48,302 bases of DNA from CAYZIC01 sp964478335 (GCA_964478335.1 CAYZIC010000010.1:1-48302), one strand, 5' to 3'; numbered from the stretch's first letter, positions 35,808-46,000 are shown. Notes: generated by a model from the sequence alone, not told the origin. Numbers and translations are program-made.

Positions 35808-35885
35808 AAGACGTTACTCCACTAATCGTGGTCAGTGAGACCTTTTTTAACTTTCGAACAATACCAGTATAGGCTATTCCCTAAA

Positions 35886-37145
35886 CTATTTCAACTCAAA
35901 AACGCCCTTTTGGGGTCCTTTTTTACCGTTTTTGACCATATAGACGTCAAAAACGAGGGAATTGTCCCCTTTCTTGATCGACTTAACGACGTAAAGCTCA
36001 TCCTTAATGGTCAACGATTGACCCAGGACAAGGCTTTGTTTATCCCCATTTTTTACGTCAGGCGATGTCACGATCGCCTCGGGATCCAAAGAGGGGGGGG
36101 CAGGCTTAACGGGGTTGCGCTTGTCAAAGATTTGCAGCGTAGCCTTTTTACCTGAGGTGATATTTTGCACCGTGACAGAGGCGTCGGATACGACACGGGG
36201 TGTCGAGCGAGCGTCTTGTTTCGTTGCGAGAGCATCTTGTCCATCACGCAAAACGACCTGAATGGTACGATCCTCATTCTTCGTGATAGAGATGACCTTA
36301 AAGCCAGTTTTGTTTGAGACGACGGTTTTGGTGGCCTTGATCAGCGGGTCATAGACACGCTGCACGGTTGCGATTTCGCTACCGACTTTAGCCGTGATAT
36401 TGACATACTTAGGATCGTCCTCAGATCCGACATTGACCTTAAAATCCGCTTTGTACTTCAGCTTGGTTTGCTCTTTATCAGCCCATCCGTCGAGGGAGGT
36501 ATTGATGAAAACAAAGGGTAGCTTCTTTTCTGCGATTTCGACGAGGGTCATTCTCGTAGCATAGAGGGGGTGGTCGAGGGGGTCACGCGGATTTGTCTTG
36601 GCTTGGCATTCCTCGAGGTTTGAGAAGCCATCCTTATCGGCGTCCGCGTCAGCATCTTTAGGGTCCTTAGGATCAAAGCCGTACTTGGCCTCGTAGGCAT
36701 TATTCATGCCATCATCATCCTGATCGCTCAAGCTATAGTCGATTTCCTTTACCTTAAATACTGCGGTGCACCCTGGGGTGACGCAAGCATCAAGGCCGAG
36801 GGGGATGGGCTGCATGCACTTGAGGCAAAGGATTTTGGATGCAGGAGTAAAGAGGTCCGCATCGGCAGCATCTGTGCGATTCACGAGCGTACGCTTGCCC
36901 TTGACGGGGTCAGTGGCATCAGCGAGAGCCTGGGTCAAAGTGTCCATATCAATCGCTTGAGCCTCTTTGTTGCGAGGTGTGCTTGCTGAGCCTTGGATAT
37001 TCTTGGCCTCTTCTTGGTTGCGCAATTGCACACCCGAGCTGACCAAGTAGTAAAGCGAGGTAAATAGCCCCAGAAGGACGGCGAGAGCGATGATCCGATC
37101 GTACTGCTTGCTTATGAGGTCTTTGAATTGGTTTTGCTTAGCCAT
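35886..37145 (-). CDS. Amuc_1099-like pilus-locus protein with Cys4 motif and Ca-binding repeat
   Basis: A 419-residue bitopic protein. A short cytoplasmic start precedes one membrane helix (about 17-37), with the rest periplasmic. Residues 107-126 hold four cysteines (CxxC then C, C at 107, 110, 121, 126), zinc-ribbon-like in spacing. A thrombospondin-3-like Asp-rich loop follows (DQDDDGMNNAYEAKYGFDP and DADKDGFSNLEEC, about 141-182). The C-terminal half is beta-rich with repeated short strands. Assignment to the Amuc_1099 family rests on position, length and topology. A periplasmic Cys4 site would more often form disulfides than bind zinc. It lies two bases after the Amuc_1100-like gene. 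Confidence 0.75.
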   Translation of the reverse strand: MAKQNQFKDLISKQYDRIIALAVLLGLFTSLYYLVSSGVQLRNQEEAKNIQGSASTPRNKEAQAIDMDTLTQALADATDPVKGKRTLVNRTDAADADLFTPASKILCLKCMQPIPLGLDACVTPGCTAVFKVKEIDYSLSDQDDDGMNNAYEAKYGFDPKDPKDADADADKDGFSNLEECQAKTNPRDPLDHPLYATRMTLVEIAEKKLPFVFINTSLDGWADKEQTKLKYKADFKVNVGSEDDPKYVNITAKVGSEIATVQRVYDPLIKATKTVVSNKTGFKVISITKNEDRTIQVVLRDGQDALATKQDARSTPRVVSDASVTVQNITSGKKATLQIFDKRNPVKPAPPSLDPEAIVTSPDVKNGDKQSLVLGQSLTIKDELYVVKSIKKGDNSLVFDVYMVKNGKKGPQKGVFELK

Positions 37146-37147
37146 AA

Positions 37148-38197
37148 TTATTTACCCTCCTTTTTAGTGGTGGGGGGGGTAGCACCATAGACATCGATCG
37201 AGAAGGTAATCTCGAGAGGTTCACGGATCCCTTTATCAGCCAAGACGCGGTCCGAAACAGCAATATCGTCGATTGTGCGGATAGAGTCATCGCGCGAATT
37301 TCTAGAGCGGCTGCCGGTCTTTTTCTCGGCGTTATTCTCGATGTTTTCTTTCTTTTGCAAGATTGATGCGAATCGAGCAGGGATATCCACTTGGCTCTTG
37401 ATTTTCACATCAGTGATGATGTAAAGGGGGAGCTTAGAGATTTCGTTGAGGAATGCGACCCAATTAGCGTAGTCCGCGTAGACCTTAAAGGTGTATGCTT
37501 CTTTATAGAAGTGATCCTTTAGCGCCTCTGGAACGGGCAATTCATTGGTTGTGGACTCTTCCTTTTTAGCGGTAGGTCTACGAGAGCGTCTGCTTCTGGA
37601 GGAGGTTTCCTCCTTGACTTGGGCGCCTTGCTCGAATATTTTACGGGAGACCTTGGTAATTGCTTGTCCCTTTGCCGCAAAGAATAGATCTGCGAGGGTT
37701 TCAATAGCATGGAACTGTCTTGCGATGCGTGGGGCGTTGACTCTCTCAATCGGCTCGGCGTTGGTGACGTACTTGTCAAAGCCGAAATCCATTTGAGGTT
37801 TATCTGCGCCGCTCAACTCTGTGGACTTAAAGTTTTGCAGGGCATTGAGTCGGTTGACGTTTGAGCGGATGACCTCCGCAAGTCTGTCCTCGGTGATATT
37901 GAGGAACTTTTCCCCTCTTGGGCAAAAGTCAACGGTGCTCGAGCAGACCATTTGGGTGGCGTTGTCAATCCACGCTTGCAAGGTTTTTTGGTTATCCTTA
38001 ACGATTTGGATATTGGCATCCGATGGGTAGATCGGCTTGCTATTGCATTCATCGAGGCTGCTCTTATTGCGGTCACGCAAGTCTCTGGCATCGACCATAT
38101 CACCATACTTGATGAAGATCAACGCACACAAAGCCAACATGATCACGCCCGAGACGCCACCAGCAATCATTAATATTAGTTTCTCTTTGGCGTTCAT
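37148..38197 (-). CDS. Amuc_1100-like pilus-locus protein
   Basis: A 349-residue protein with one N-terminal membrane helix (about 8-29), a coiled-coil-like part, then two alpha/beta domains of the PilO/PilN kind separated by a basic, Ser/Arg-rich linker (about 200-225, SRSRRSRRPTAKK). In Akkermansia the positional equivalent, Amuc_1100, is an abundant outer-layer protein reported to signal through TLR2. Sequence similarity is low; the call rests on size, topology and its exact place between the PilM-like gene and the Amuc_1099-like gene. The ATG overlaps the stop of the PilM-like gene by one base, so the two are translationally coupled. Confidence 0.75.
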   Translation of the reverse strand: MNAKEKLILMIAGGVSGVIMLALCALIFIKYGDMVDARDLRDRNKSSLDECNSKPIYPSDANIQIVKDNQKTLQAWIDNATQMVCSSTVDFCPRGEKFLNITEDRLAEVIRSNVNRLNALQNFKSTELSGADKPQMDFGFDKYVTNAEPIERVNAPRIARQFHAIETLADLFFAAKGQAITKVSRKIFEQGAQVKEETSSRSRRSRRPTAKKEESTTNELPVPEALKDHFYKEAYTFKVYADYANWVAFLNEISKLPLYIITDVKIKSQVDIPARFASILQKKENIENNAEKKTGSRSRNSRDDSIRTIDDIAVSDRVLADKGIREPLEITFSIDVYGATPPTTKKEGK

Positions 38198-39960
38198 TAC
38201 TGACGACCCTCCTTGGTCTTGTTAGGATCAGGTTTGGCAAATGTGGCATTAATCGTGGATGAGAAAAGCCAGCTATCGATGCCACTACCAAACGTCTTAC
38301 CGCGGCCTTGAATGACGCCATTGGCATCAAAGATAGGCGATGCGGAGAGCTGCTTGATAATATAGTCATTGACCGTGATGTTGCCTTGTTTGCGGCGGTT
38401 CTCTTTGGTTGCGGCCTCGACCTCTTTTTTCCAGCCTCTAAGTGTGAAGGTGAGCTTGGAGGGGAGCTTGACGAGGGGAGCGTCGACCTTTTTCTTTCTC
38501 GAGTAGCGATTACTCGATGTAGGCGCAGGAGGTGCCTCAAAAGAGGTGGTGAGGCTTTCGATCCAGATCCCCTTGGGCATGGCAGCAGAGACCGCCTTGG
38601 CGATATCATTCCACTTAAACTTAGCCTGCATCAATTGGGCGATGGTGTCAGCTTGCTTGGTCAAGGTGACGACCTTTTTATTTTCCCGATCCATCTTGCT
38701 TTGAGCGAAGTTATAATTCTCGATATCTCTGGCGAGAGTCTCAGCCTGAGAGGTGTAGATGTTACCCATTCGAGCGATGTATCCCAACCAGCAAGCAGTC
38801 ATGATCAAGAAACCGATGACCGTAACGGCAAAGAATGGGATCTTTTTGCGGAAGATCTTTCTAGCGATAATTTCGTTAGAGAGGAGGTTAATTTCGATTG
38901 GGCATGCGAGCGATTTACGCAAAGCCAAGCCAACGAGGTCTGAGAGGCCAAAGACATCAACCGCAATTGCGTCTTGGTCAATCGTCTCAGCATAGGGGAT
39001 CTGATTAAAGGGATTGAGGAAATCGACCTCGACCTGCATCTTTTCAGAGACGAATTCTTTAAGGTAGGGCAACTGGGCAGTACCGCCAGTGAGGAGGATG
39101 CGCGCCGGAGCCGAGCCACCTTGTTGACTACGATAAAAGTTAATCGAGCGCGTGACCTCAGCATTGAGTCGGGTCATGACATTGCGGATGACCTTGGAGA
39201 GGTGGTCAAGCTCAGGATCCTCGATGACAAATGCTCCACCGCGAGCCACGAGGCCGCGTTCGAGCTTGAGCGCCTCAGCCTCCTCTGTGGAGATGGTAAA
39301 GGTCTTGGCGATTTCTGCGGTGATCGTATTGCCGGCCACAGGGAGCGTGCGGCAATAGATCGAGCCCTGGTCAACGAAGATCAAGTTGGTGCTCTTTGCA
39401 CCAAGGTCGACGATCAACGAGCAATCATCCCATTCGGGGTAGTTGAAGCGCGCCGCATTAAAGATTGCGAGATGGGCGACATCGACGACTTCAACATCGA
39501 GACCGACATTGGTGATCGCATTGACCACAGCGTTGACCACGTCTTGCTTAGCTGCGACGATCATCACTTGCTGTTCGCCTGCATCGACTTCACCAATCAG
39601 CTGGTAGCCCCAGATAACCTCATTCATCGGGAAGGGAACGTTTTGTTCGACTTCGAATTGAACCATCTGCTTGATGTTATCAGCCGTATCAGCCGCGACC
39701 TTAAAGAATCGCGTATAGACCATTTGCCCCGAGAGGGCCAAATTGACCTTAGCAGGCTTGATACCAGAGGAGGCAAGCATACCCTGGAGGGTCTTTTCAA
39801 TTTCAACGGAAAGATCTTGGGGGGCACCCGCCAAGTCGATTGTGATCGGAGCAAAAGTATAGTTTTGCAAAACTGGCGTAGCGCCAGAGCGAGCAGAAAA
39901 CTCACCCAGCGCTAATTGGCCAGAGCCGACACTTAATGTTAAGATGCGTTCGTTAAACAC
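38197..39960 (-). CDS. PilM-PilN fusion protein (Amuc_1101-like)
   Basis: A 587-residue protein. Residues 1-345 are a PilM-type actin-like ATPase (LTLSVGSGQLALGEF, FEVEQNVPFPMNEVIWGYQ, IVDLGAKSTNLIFV, ILLTGGTAQLPYL). Residues 355-587 look like PilN: an INLLS motif (357-361), the PilM-binding segment, one membrane helix (374-396), a coiled coil and a periplasmic alpha/beta domain. In type IV pili PilM and PilN are separate proteins that bind through the INLLP motif, so a fusion fixes their pairing. The gene starts one base after the Amuc_1102-like gene and overlaps the Amuc_1100-like gene. It is assigned as Amuc_1101-like from order and the PilM domain. Confidence 0.85.
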   Translation of the reverse strand: MFNERILTLSVGSGQLALGEFSARSGATPVLQNYTFAPITIDLAGAPQDLSVEIEKTLQGMLASSGIKPAKVNLALSGQMVYTRFFKVAADTADNIKQMVQFEVEQNVPFPMNEVIWGYQLIGEVDAGEQQVMIVAAKQDVVNAVVNAITNVGLDVEVVDVAHLAIFNAARFNYPEWDDCSLIVDLGAKSTNLIFVDQGSIYCRTLPVAGNTITAEIAKTFTISTEEAEALKLERGLVARGGAFVIEDPELDHLSKVIRNVMTRLNAEVTRSINFYRSQQGGSAPARILLTGGTAQLPYLKEFVSEKMQVEVDFLNPFNQIPYAETIDQDAIAVDVFGLSDLVGLALRKSLACPIEINLLSNEIIARKIFRKKIPFFAVTVIGFLIMTACWLGYIARMGNIYTSQAETLARDIENYNFAQSKMDRENKKVVTLTKQADTIAQLMQAKFKWNDIAKAVSAAMPKGIWIESLTTSFEAPPAPTSSNRYSRKKKVDAPLVKLPSKLTFTLRGWKKEVEAATKENRRKQGNITVNDYIIKQLSASPIFDANGVIQGRGKTFGSGIDSWLFSSTINATFAKPDPNKTKEGRQ

Positions 39961-39961
39961 G

Positions 39962-40858
39962 TTACTTCACCATATTATAGTTTTCAGGGGCATAGAGGAC
40001 AAATGGGGTCAGCGAGCGATCCTTGATCATGTCCGTATTGGTTTTGAGGCCCGGCAGATCAATGATTGCGCCAGATTCCCACCAGGGTAGGACATCGAGC
40101 GTTTTTTTACCAATCTCAGAGGTCTTAGCAAAGAGCGCCTTGTGTGCGATCGCCTCCGTCAAGACCCCCTCTGGATTGCCCTTGGCTTTAAGTGCGCCAA
40201 AGTCAACCGAGTAAGCGATTTCGCCTTGCTTGATCCCATTGACCTTGATCTGAGCGCTAAAGAGGATGGGGTTGCCATAGAGGAATCCCATGTGGTGCAT
40301 AGCGACAGCAGCATAGTGTTTGCGACCAGGCGTCACGCCCAGGTAGGTATAGGTGCGAGTAAAGAGCGTGTAGCGGCCAAAAGAATCAGCAAGTGCGGGT
40401 TTTTGGGGTAACTTGGACATCTTGGCGAAATAGGGGTTATTCGAATTGGCGTTTGAATCATACAAGATTGCATAGGTAATCTCGACCTCGGGGAGCGCAT
40501 AGACAGACAAGGTATCTTTCTTAGTGCGTGCACCATCCTTGATTGCGGTCAACGTCGAGACTGCATACTCGATCTCAAAATAATCCCAGAGCGTTGCATC
40601 AAAAGATTTGCTAGGCTTTTCGCGCTTTTTATTCACCGTCAAGGTCTTGGGCAACTCAAAAGCACGCGCATTGGGCAACTCGATGCGATAGTCGCGCTCC
40701 GAAGTCACCGCGGTCAGCGCCGTAATGTAAGCGAATTGATCCTTACGCATACGCCAGTAAGAATTATCCCCAACAGTAGGCACCCCACCCTGAGCAAAGA
40801 GCGAAGACGAACCAATCAAAAGAGTAGCAGCAAATAGAAGTGTAGCTTTTAAATTCAT
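39962..40858 (-). CDS. Amuc_1102-like secreted pilus-locus protein
   Basis: A 298-residue protein with a signal peptide (about 1-23, cleavage near SLFA-QGG) and a beta-rich mature part with TWDYFEIEYAVSTL-like strands, fitting the periplasmic or surface Amuc_1102 family that opens this locus in Akkermansia. ATG 40858 was chosen because a strong GGAGGAT site precedes it; the earlier ATG at 40870 overlaps that ribosome site. It is the first gene of the operon. No catalytic motif is visible. Assignment rests mainly on position and the secreted beta architecture. Confidence 0.72.
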   Translation of the reverse strand: MNLKATLLFAATLLIGSSSLFAQGGVPTVGDNSYWRMRKDQFAYITALTAVTSERDYRIELPNARAFELPKTLTVNKKREKPSKSFDATLWDYFEIEYAVSTLTAIKDGARTKKDTLSVYALPEVEITYAILYDSNANSNNPYFAKMSKLPQKPALADSFGRYTLFTRTYTYLGVTPGRKHYAAVAMHHMGFLYGNPILFSAQIKVNGIKQGEIAYSVDFGALKAKGNPEGVLTEAIAHKALFAKTSEIGKKTLDVLPWWESGAIIDLPGLKTNTDMIKDRSLTPFVLYAPENYNMVK

Positions 40859-40909
40859 AATATCCTCCAAAAATAGATGAATGAGTCAACTTTTCCGACA
40901 ACAGTGAAT

Positions 40910-40938
40910 AGTCTATTGCATATCGTGCGAATTTGCAA
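40910..40938 (-). promoter_or_regulatory. Probable promoter of the pilus-like operon
   Basis: On the minus strand TTGCAA (40933-40938), a 17-base spacer and TAGACT (40910-40915). The predicted start near 40903 leaves a leader of about 45 bases to ATG 40858. Confidence 0.55.
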
Positions 40939-41040
40939 CCCTCTTTTTAGCAAAAGCAGCCATTTTCTTTTAATATAGCCCCTGATTTGACCATTTTTTG
41001 GCGGAATGCCCCCCTACCCTACCCAAAAACGTGCAGCGAA

Positions 41041-41250
41041 GAGGCAAAATGGAGGCGGTGGAGCGGCTGCTCCGCTAGAACGGTCTACGGCGGGCGGTCA
41101 GCGTGGCGCGGGTGGGAGATCGAGTCAGGGGATGGCTGGAGCGGGGTGTAGGCGGGCTGATGTGGGTGGCGGGGCGCGTGGGGTAGATGCGGGGACGCAC
41201 AGCCGCTCCCCGCTCACCCTAGGCAGGCCATCGTTGCGCTTCGCAGGGCG
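41041..41250. repeat. GC-rich repeat module with hairpins, upstream of the pilus operon
   Basis: AGCGG-CTGCT-CCGCT (41062-41076) is followed by GGGGTGTAGGCGGGC and a GGCGCGTGGGGTAGATGCGG module, both also at 28658-28722. No gene is supported in 40940-41603. Confidence 0.6.
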
Positions 41251-41313
41251 ATAAAGTGCGATTTACTTAGCCTCAGCCTGAGCCTCGACTTGGCTGTACA
41301 ATAGCACTATCTG

Positions 41314-41488
41314 CACCCGAGGCTCAGGTGTCGGCGTCGCAAATCATCCCTTTCTCATCCCTGCGGTCGGCCTGTGATGGGGGCAGATGCCCCCATGCCC
41401 CTGAGCCAGACGTCCCCGTCCGGCTACCGAACAAGTATGCCTTCGCACAGACTCGTATAATACCCCTAGCGACAGCGACCTGCGGGAG
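41314..41488 (+). ncRNA. Structured intergenic element, copy F (candidate)
   Basis: A 175-base block nearly identical to 28828-28998. P1 GGCTCAGG/CCTGAGCC (41321-41328 with 41400-41407) is unchanged. P2 GTCGCA (41336-41341) pairs with TGCGGT (41362-41367), two G-U wobbles replacing the Watson-Crick pairs of the other copy. P3 ATGGGGGC/GCCCCCAT (41377-41384 with 41389-41396) is unchanged while its loop changed from GTCT to AGAT. The strand shown is arbitrary. Confidence 0.4.
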
Positions 41489-41603
41489 ATCCCTGGCAGT
41501 CCTGCGAGCGCAGCGAGCTCAATGCTTGATGCTAGAGGCGGGGCTCCTACCTCTCAATGCTTGATGCCTGATGCAGGCGAGCGTAGCGAGCCTCCCAGCT
41601 CGC

Positions 41604-43076
41604 CTACTTGGCTTGGATGCGAGACGGGGGATTGAGGATGAATTTTTGCCTGGATGGGAAGGACCCGCAGAGCGCTTGATAGAGGGCGACGTAGGCTTGG
41701 GCAATGGTGCCTTTGCTGACGACGTGTTGCTCTTGATAGGCGAGGAGGGATCGCTGGGCATCGAGGACGTTGTTAAAGTCCGTGAGGCCGTTGTCGTATT
41801 TATTTTTAGCGGCGTCGTAGGCATTTTTAGCAGCGACGACGGCGAGATGGAGCGACTGGAGGCGTTCTGTTTCGCGGGTTGCGGCATAGGCTGCGGTTTT
41901 GACATCGCCGACGGCGGTGATGATGGCTTGCTGATATGCGGCGAATGCTTGCATCTCTTGCGCTGCAGCGATCTTGATGTTTGCCGAGATCTGGCCGCCA
42001 TTGAGAAATGGCACGGTAAAGGATGGTCCGATGCTGTAGTATTTGCTCGATGATTTGAGCAGGTCGGAGGACTTGACCGAATCGAGGCCGAGGGTGCCAT
42101 TGATAAAGAATCTAGGCTTGCGGTTAGCGTCTGCGCCTTGGCGCTTGGCTACGGCGGCCTGGAATTGGCGCTCAGCTAAGAGGATGTCGGGTCTGCGGCT
42201 GAGGAGCTGAGCGGGAATGCCGTGTGTGGCGAGGTCAAGGGCGGTGGCTTGTGGGATCTCCTTGATATAGGTGTAGCCGGTGGGCAGAGTGCCGGGTGTG
42301 GCGCCAATGAGGACGGCGAGGGCATTTTGTGCGGCCTCGATTTGGTGCTCGATGGCGGGGATGGTGGAGCGAGTGCTCTGCATGGAGTACTCTGCTTGGT
42401 ACATGGCCAAGGCATCACCGACGCCTTCGTCATAGCGGGACTTGAGGAGGGTGTAAGTGTCGGACTGGACCTTGCAATTCTCTTGAGCGACCATCAAGCG
42501 GGCTTGGAGGGTGCGCAGGTTGATGTAGGTGCGGGCGATTTCGCCTGCGAGGGAAACCCAGGCGAATTGATAGGCTTCGCGGGAGGCGAGGATTTGGTAG
42601 TAGGCCGATTTGGTCTCATGGCGGAGAGCGCCAAAGACATCGATTTCCCACGAGGCGCGCAGGCCAAGCTTGAAGTCATTAAAGGCCGAACCAAAACCGC
42701 TGGGGCCATTCTCTGAGGAGCTGGTGCGGGCGAATCCGCCCTCACCATCGAGGTGCATGACGCGCGTGCCATATTGCGAGATATAGCGCTGCTGGGCGAT
42801 CTCGATATTGAGGTAGGCCTGCTCGAGGGTAAAGTTTTGCTCGGCGGCGCGTTCGATCAATTGATTAAGCACGGGGTCTTTAAAGAGCTGCCACCACCTT
42901 TGCATATCGGGCATATTGGCCTTGGTGAGGCGCACGGTATCGCCATAGGTCATCGATTGGTCGGCGACGACTTGGTCGGGGGTTTTGGCCTTGGGCAGGT
43001 CGGCTGTTTTGATGGGCGAAACGCATCCACCCGCGAAAGGGAGGATGCAGATGCAGGAGAGAAAGAGTTTATTCAT
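41604..43076 (-). CDS. RND efflux outer-membrane factor (TolC/OprM/NodT type lipoprotein)
   Basis: A 490-residue outer-membrane channel of tripartite efflux systems. Residues 1-18 are a lipoprotein signal with lipobox GGC. The family pattern MQRWWQLFKDPVLNQLIERAAEQN follows, and two OEP repeats of long helices flank barrel strands. The segment LLSRRPDILLAERQFQAA is diagnostic of the NodT branch. ATG 43076 was chosen over an upstream in-frame ATG at 43175: it has an AAGGAG site and gives the signal peptide directly. The start overlaps the RND pump gene by eight bases, so the genes are coupled. It is last in the tetR operon. Confidence 0.93.
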   Translation of the reverse strand: MNKLFLSCICILPFAGGCVSPIKTADLPKAKTPDQVVADQSMTYGDTVRLTKANMPDMQRWWQLFKDPVLNQLIERAAEQNFTLEQAYLNIEIAQQRYISQYGTRVMHLDGEGGFARTSSSENGPSGFGSAFNDFKLGLRASWEIDVFGALRHETKSAYYQILASREAYQFAWVSLAGEIARTYINLRTLQARLMVAQENCKVQSDTYTLLKSRYDEGVGDALAMYQAEYSMQSTRSTIPAIEHQIEAAQNALAVLIGATPGTLPTGYTYIKEIPQATALDLATHGIPAQLLSRRPDILLAERQFQAAVAKRQGADANRKPRFFINGTLGLDSVKSSDLLKSSSKYYSIGPSFTVPFLNGGQISANIKIAAAQEMQAFAAYQQAIITAVGDVKTAAYAATRETERLQSLHLAVVAAKNAYDAAKNKYDNGLTDFNNVLDAQRSLLAYQEQHVVSKGTIAQAYVALYQALCGSFPSRQKFILNPPSRIQAK

Positions 43077-46000
43077 GTGATTGCTCCTTGTTGGTATCGG
43101 AGGGAGAGGTGTCACGGGCGGCGATCTTGCCGCGGAGGCTCTTGCCCCATTCGCGGAAGCTTTGGAATGCCACAAAGAGCGCTGGGATCAAGATAATGCC
43201 CACGCAGGTTGCTGCGAGCATGCCATAGTAAACGGTGGTGCCGATTTCGCGGCGCGCGGCAGCACCAGCACCCGTCGCATAGACGAGAGGCAAGACGCCG
43301 AGGACAAAGGTCAAAGCCGTCATCAACACGGCGCGCAAACGCTGCCCAGCGGCATCACCAGCGGCATCGACAATGCCGAGGCCTTGTTCGCGGCGCTGGG
43401 CGGCGAATTCCACGATCAAGATCGCGTTCTTCGCGGCCAAGCCGACGAGCAGGACGAGGCCGAGCTGTGCGTAGATGGAGAGGGAGATCCCCGTGTAGAC
43501 AATGCCCACGAGAGCGCCCAATGCCGCCACCATGACCGAGATCATCACGGGGAGCGGAATCGTCCAGCTCTCATATTGAGCTACGAGGAAGAGGTAACCA
43601 AAGAAGATACCCGCCAATACGAGGATCATGGTTTGACCAGAGGCTTGTTCTTCTTGATAGCTCAAGCCAGACCATTCAAAGGTGTAATCCTTGGAGAGGG
43701 TTTCCTTGGCGATGCGCTTAACCGCCGCCATGGCTTGACCCGATGAGACACCCATATTGGTCGCCGCAGAGATCTGAGCTGAGGGATACATATTGTATCG
43801 GGCATAGTTACGCGGGCCTACGACAGTCTCGGATGTCACCATCGCACTGACAGGGACCATGTTGCCCGTTTGGCTCTTGACGTAGATCTTGTCGACCGAA
43901 TCAGGCGTCGCGCGGCCATTCCAGTCGGACTGCACGATCACCTGGTTGACCTGCGTGCCGATATTGATATCGTTGACATAGCGCGAGCCGAGGTAGTTTT
44001 GCAGCGTTGAGAAGAGGGTGGAGACGGGGACCTTGTAGGACTCGGCCTTTTCGCGGTCGACATCGAGCAGGAGCTTGGGCGTCGTAGCGGTGTAAGGCGA
44101 ATAGGTACGCATCGGGTTGAGCTCAGGCGCACGGCGCAAAGCACCGACAAAAGCGTTGAGGTTTTGTTCGAGCTTGATCGGGTCCATGTCATTGAGCGCT
44201 TGGAATCGGATATCCAAGCCACCAGCCATACCCAAGCCCATAATTGCAGGCGGGGTAAAGGCAATGACGCGAGCTTGCGTGTAGCGGGCTTTGATGACAT
44301 TGATCTGCTCAATGATCGATTCGACCGTTTGATCCTTGGGACCACGATCAGACCAGTCATCAAGCGGGGTGATGACCATGCCGACATTCTCCGCAGAGCC
44401 GCTCATCATGGCATTACCCGCGACAGCCAAGGTCGCCCTGACACCTGGAATGGCACGCACTTCGTCCGCAAAAGCATTGAGTGCTGCTTGCGTCGTTGGC
44501 AAGGAGGTCCCCTCCTTAAGGCTCATATCCACAAAGACCACACCTTGGTCTTCATTGGGCAAGAAAGACGTCGGCGTCATGTCGAGGATCAACTTCGAGC
44601 CCACCGTCATACCAACAAAGATCAGCAGCACCACGAAAAGCTTGCGAGAGAACCATTTGGAAACCCAGACGTAGCGCTTAGTCAGCCATGCTAGGCCGCT
44701 ATTAAACCAAGCAAATGGACCATGCTTGTGTGGCTGGGGCACGCGCAAGATCGTTGCGCAGAGCGCCGGGCTCAAGGTCAAAGCATTGACAGAGGAGAAG
44801 ACCACCGTCATCGAGATCGTCACAGCAAACTGCGCATAGATACGGCCCGTAATGCCAGGGATCAACGCCACTGGCACAAAGATCGCCAGCAACACCAAAG
44901 TCGTAGCAATGACTGCGCCCGTCACTTCTCGCATCGCAACCAACGTCGCAGTTTTGGCGTCGAGGGCATTCTTCTCCATATGATACAAGACACGCTCGAC
45001 CACCACGATCGCATCATCGACCACCACACCGATGGCCAAGAGCAGCGCAAAGAGCGTCAGCGTATTGATCGTAAAGCCAGTCAGCTTAAGCACCATAAAG
45101 GCCGAGAGCAACGACACAGGGATCGTAATCGACGGCACCAATGTCGAGCGAAAGTCTTGCAAGAAGAGGTAGCAGATACCCACCACCAAGAGGAAGGTAA
45201 TGATCAGCGTTTCGACGATTTCTGCGATTGACGTGCGGACGTATTCGGTCGCATCATAGGGATACTCGAGCATCATGTCAGCGGGGAAGTTCGCCTCCAA
45301 GCGCTTGAGCTCTTTGAGCAAGAGGTCCATCGTCTCAATCGCATTGGACCCAGGCGTCTGATTGACAGCCATTGAAATGGCACTCGTGCCATTAAAAAAG
45401 CCATCAGAACCATAGCTATTTTGTCCAATCTCTACACGAGCCACGTCGGAAATCTTGACCAGACCACCCTGCTCGGCAGTGCGGACGATGATGTCATCAA
45501 ACTCTACCGCATCCGAGAGACGGCCCTTGGCCGTAATCGTGTACATCTGCTGCACCAACGCATCCTTGACTGGCGCAGACCCCACCGCACCCAGAGAAGC
45601 TTGGAGGTTTTGTGACTGAATTGCCGCAATGACTTCATCCGGCCCCATCTTTTGCGCAGCGAGGCGTTCGGGGTCAAGCCAAATACGCATGGAGGATTTT
45701 GGTCCGTAGACGCTGACCGAGCCCACACCCGGTACACGCAGCAGCGTATCACGTAGGTTGGAGTAGACATAGTCGGAGAGGTCGAGCTTGGAGTGCGTGC
45801 CATTGGGCGAACGCAACGCAAAGAATCCGAGCGTGTCCGAAGACTTTGCACGCACCGTGACACCCTGCTGGATAACCTCAGAGGGGAGCTTAGCCGTCGC
45901 CTGAGAGATGCGGTTTTGCACGCGGACCATATTCATATCACGATCCGTGCCCATCGCAAAGGTCACCGAGAGCGAATAACGCCCCGAGTCGGTCGATGAC

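Noticed and set aside
34125..35825. Plus-strand open frame (566 codons) opposite the secretin gene, with a GSRLF repeat
   Set aside because: The repeat is only the antisense reading of the 15-bp repeats in the secretin linker. No ribosome site or known domain.
43077..43175. N-terminal extension of the outer-membrane factor
   Set aside because: It would overlap the RND gene by about 100 bases and hide the lipoprotein signal; the later ATG has a strong ribosome site.
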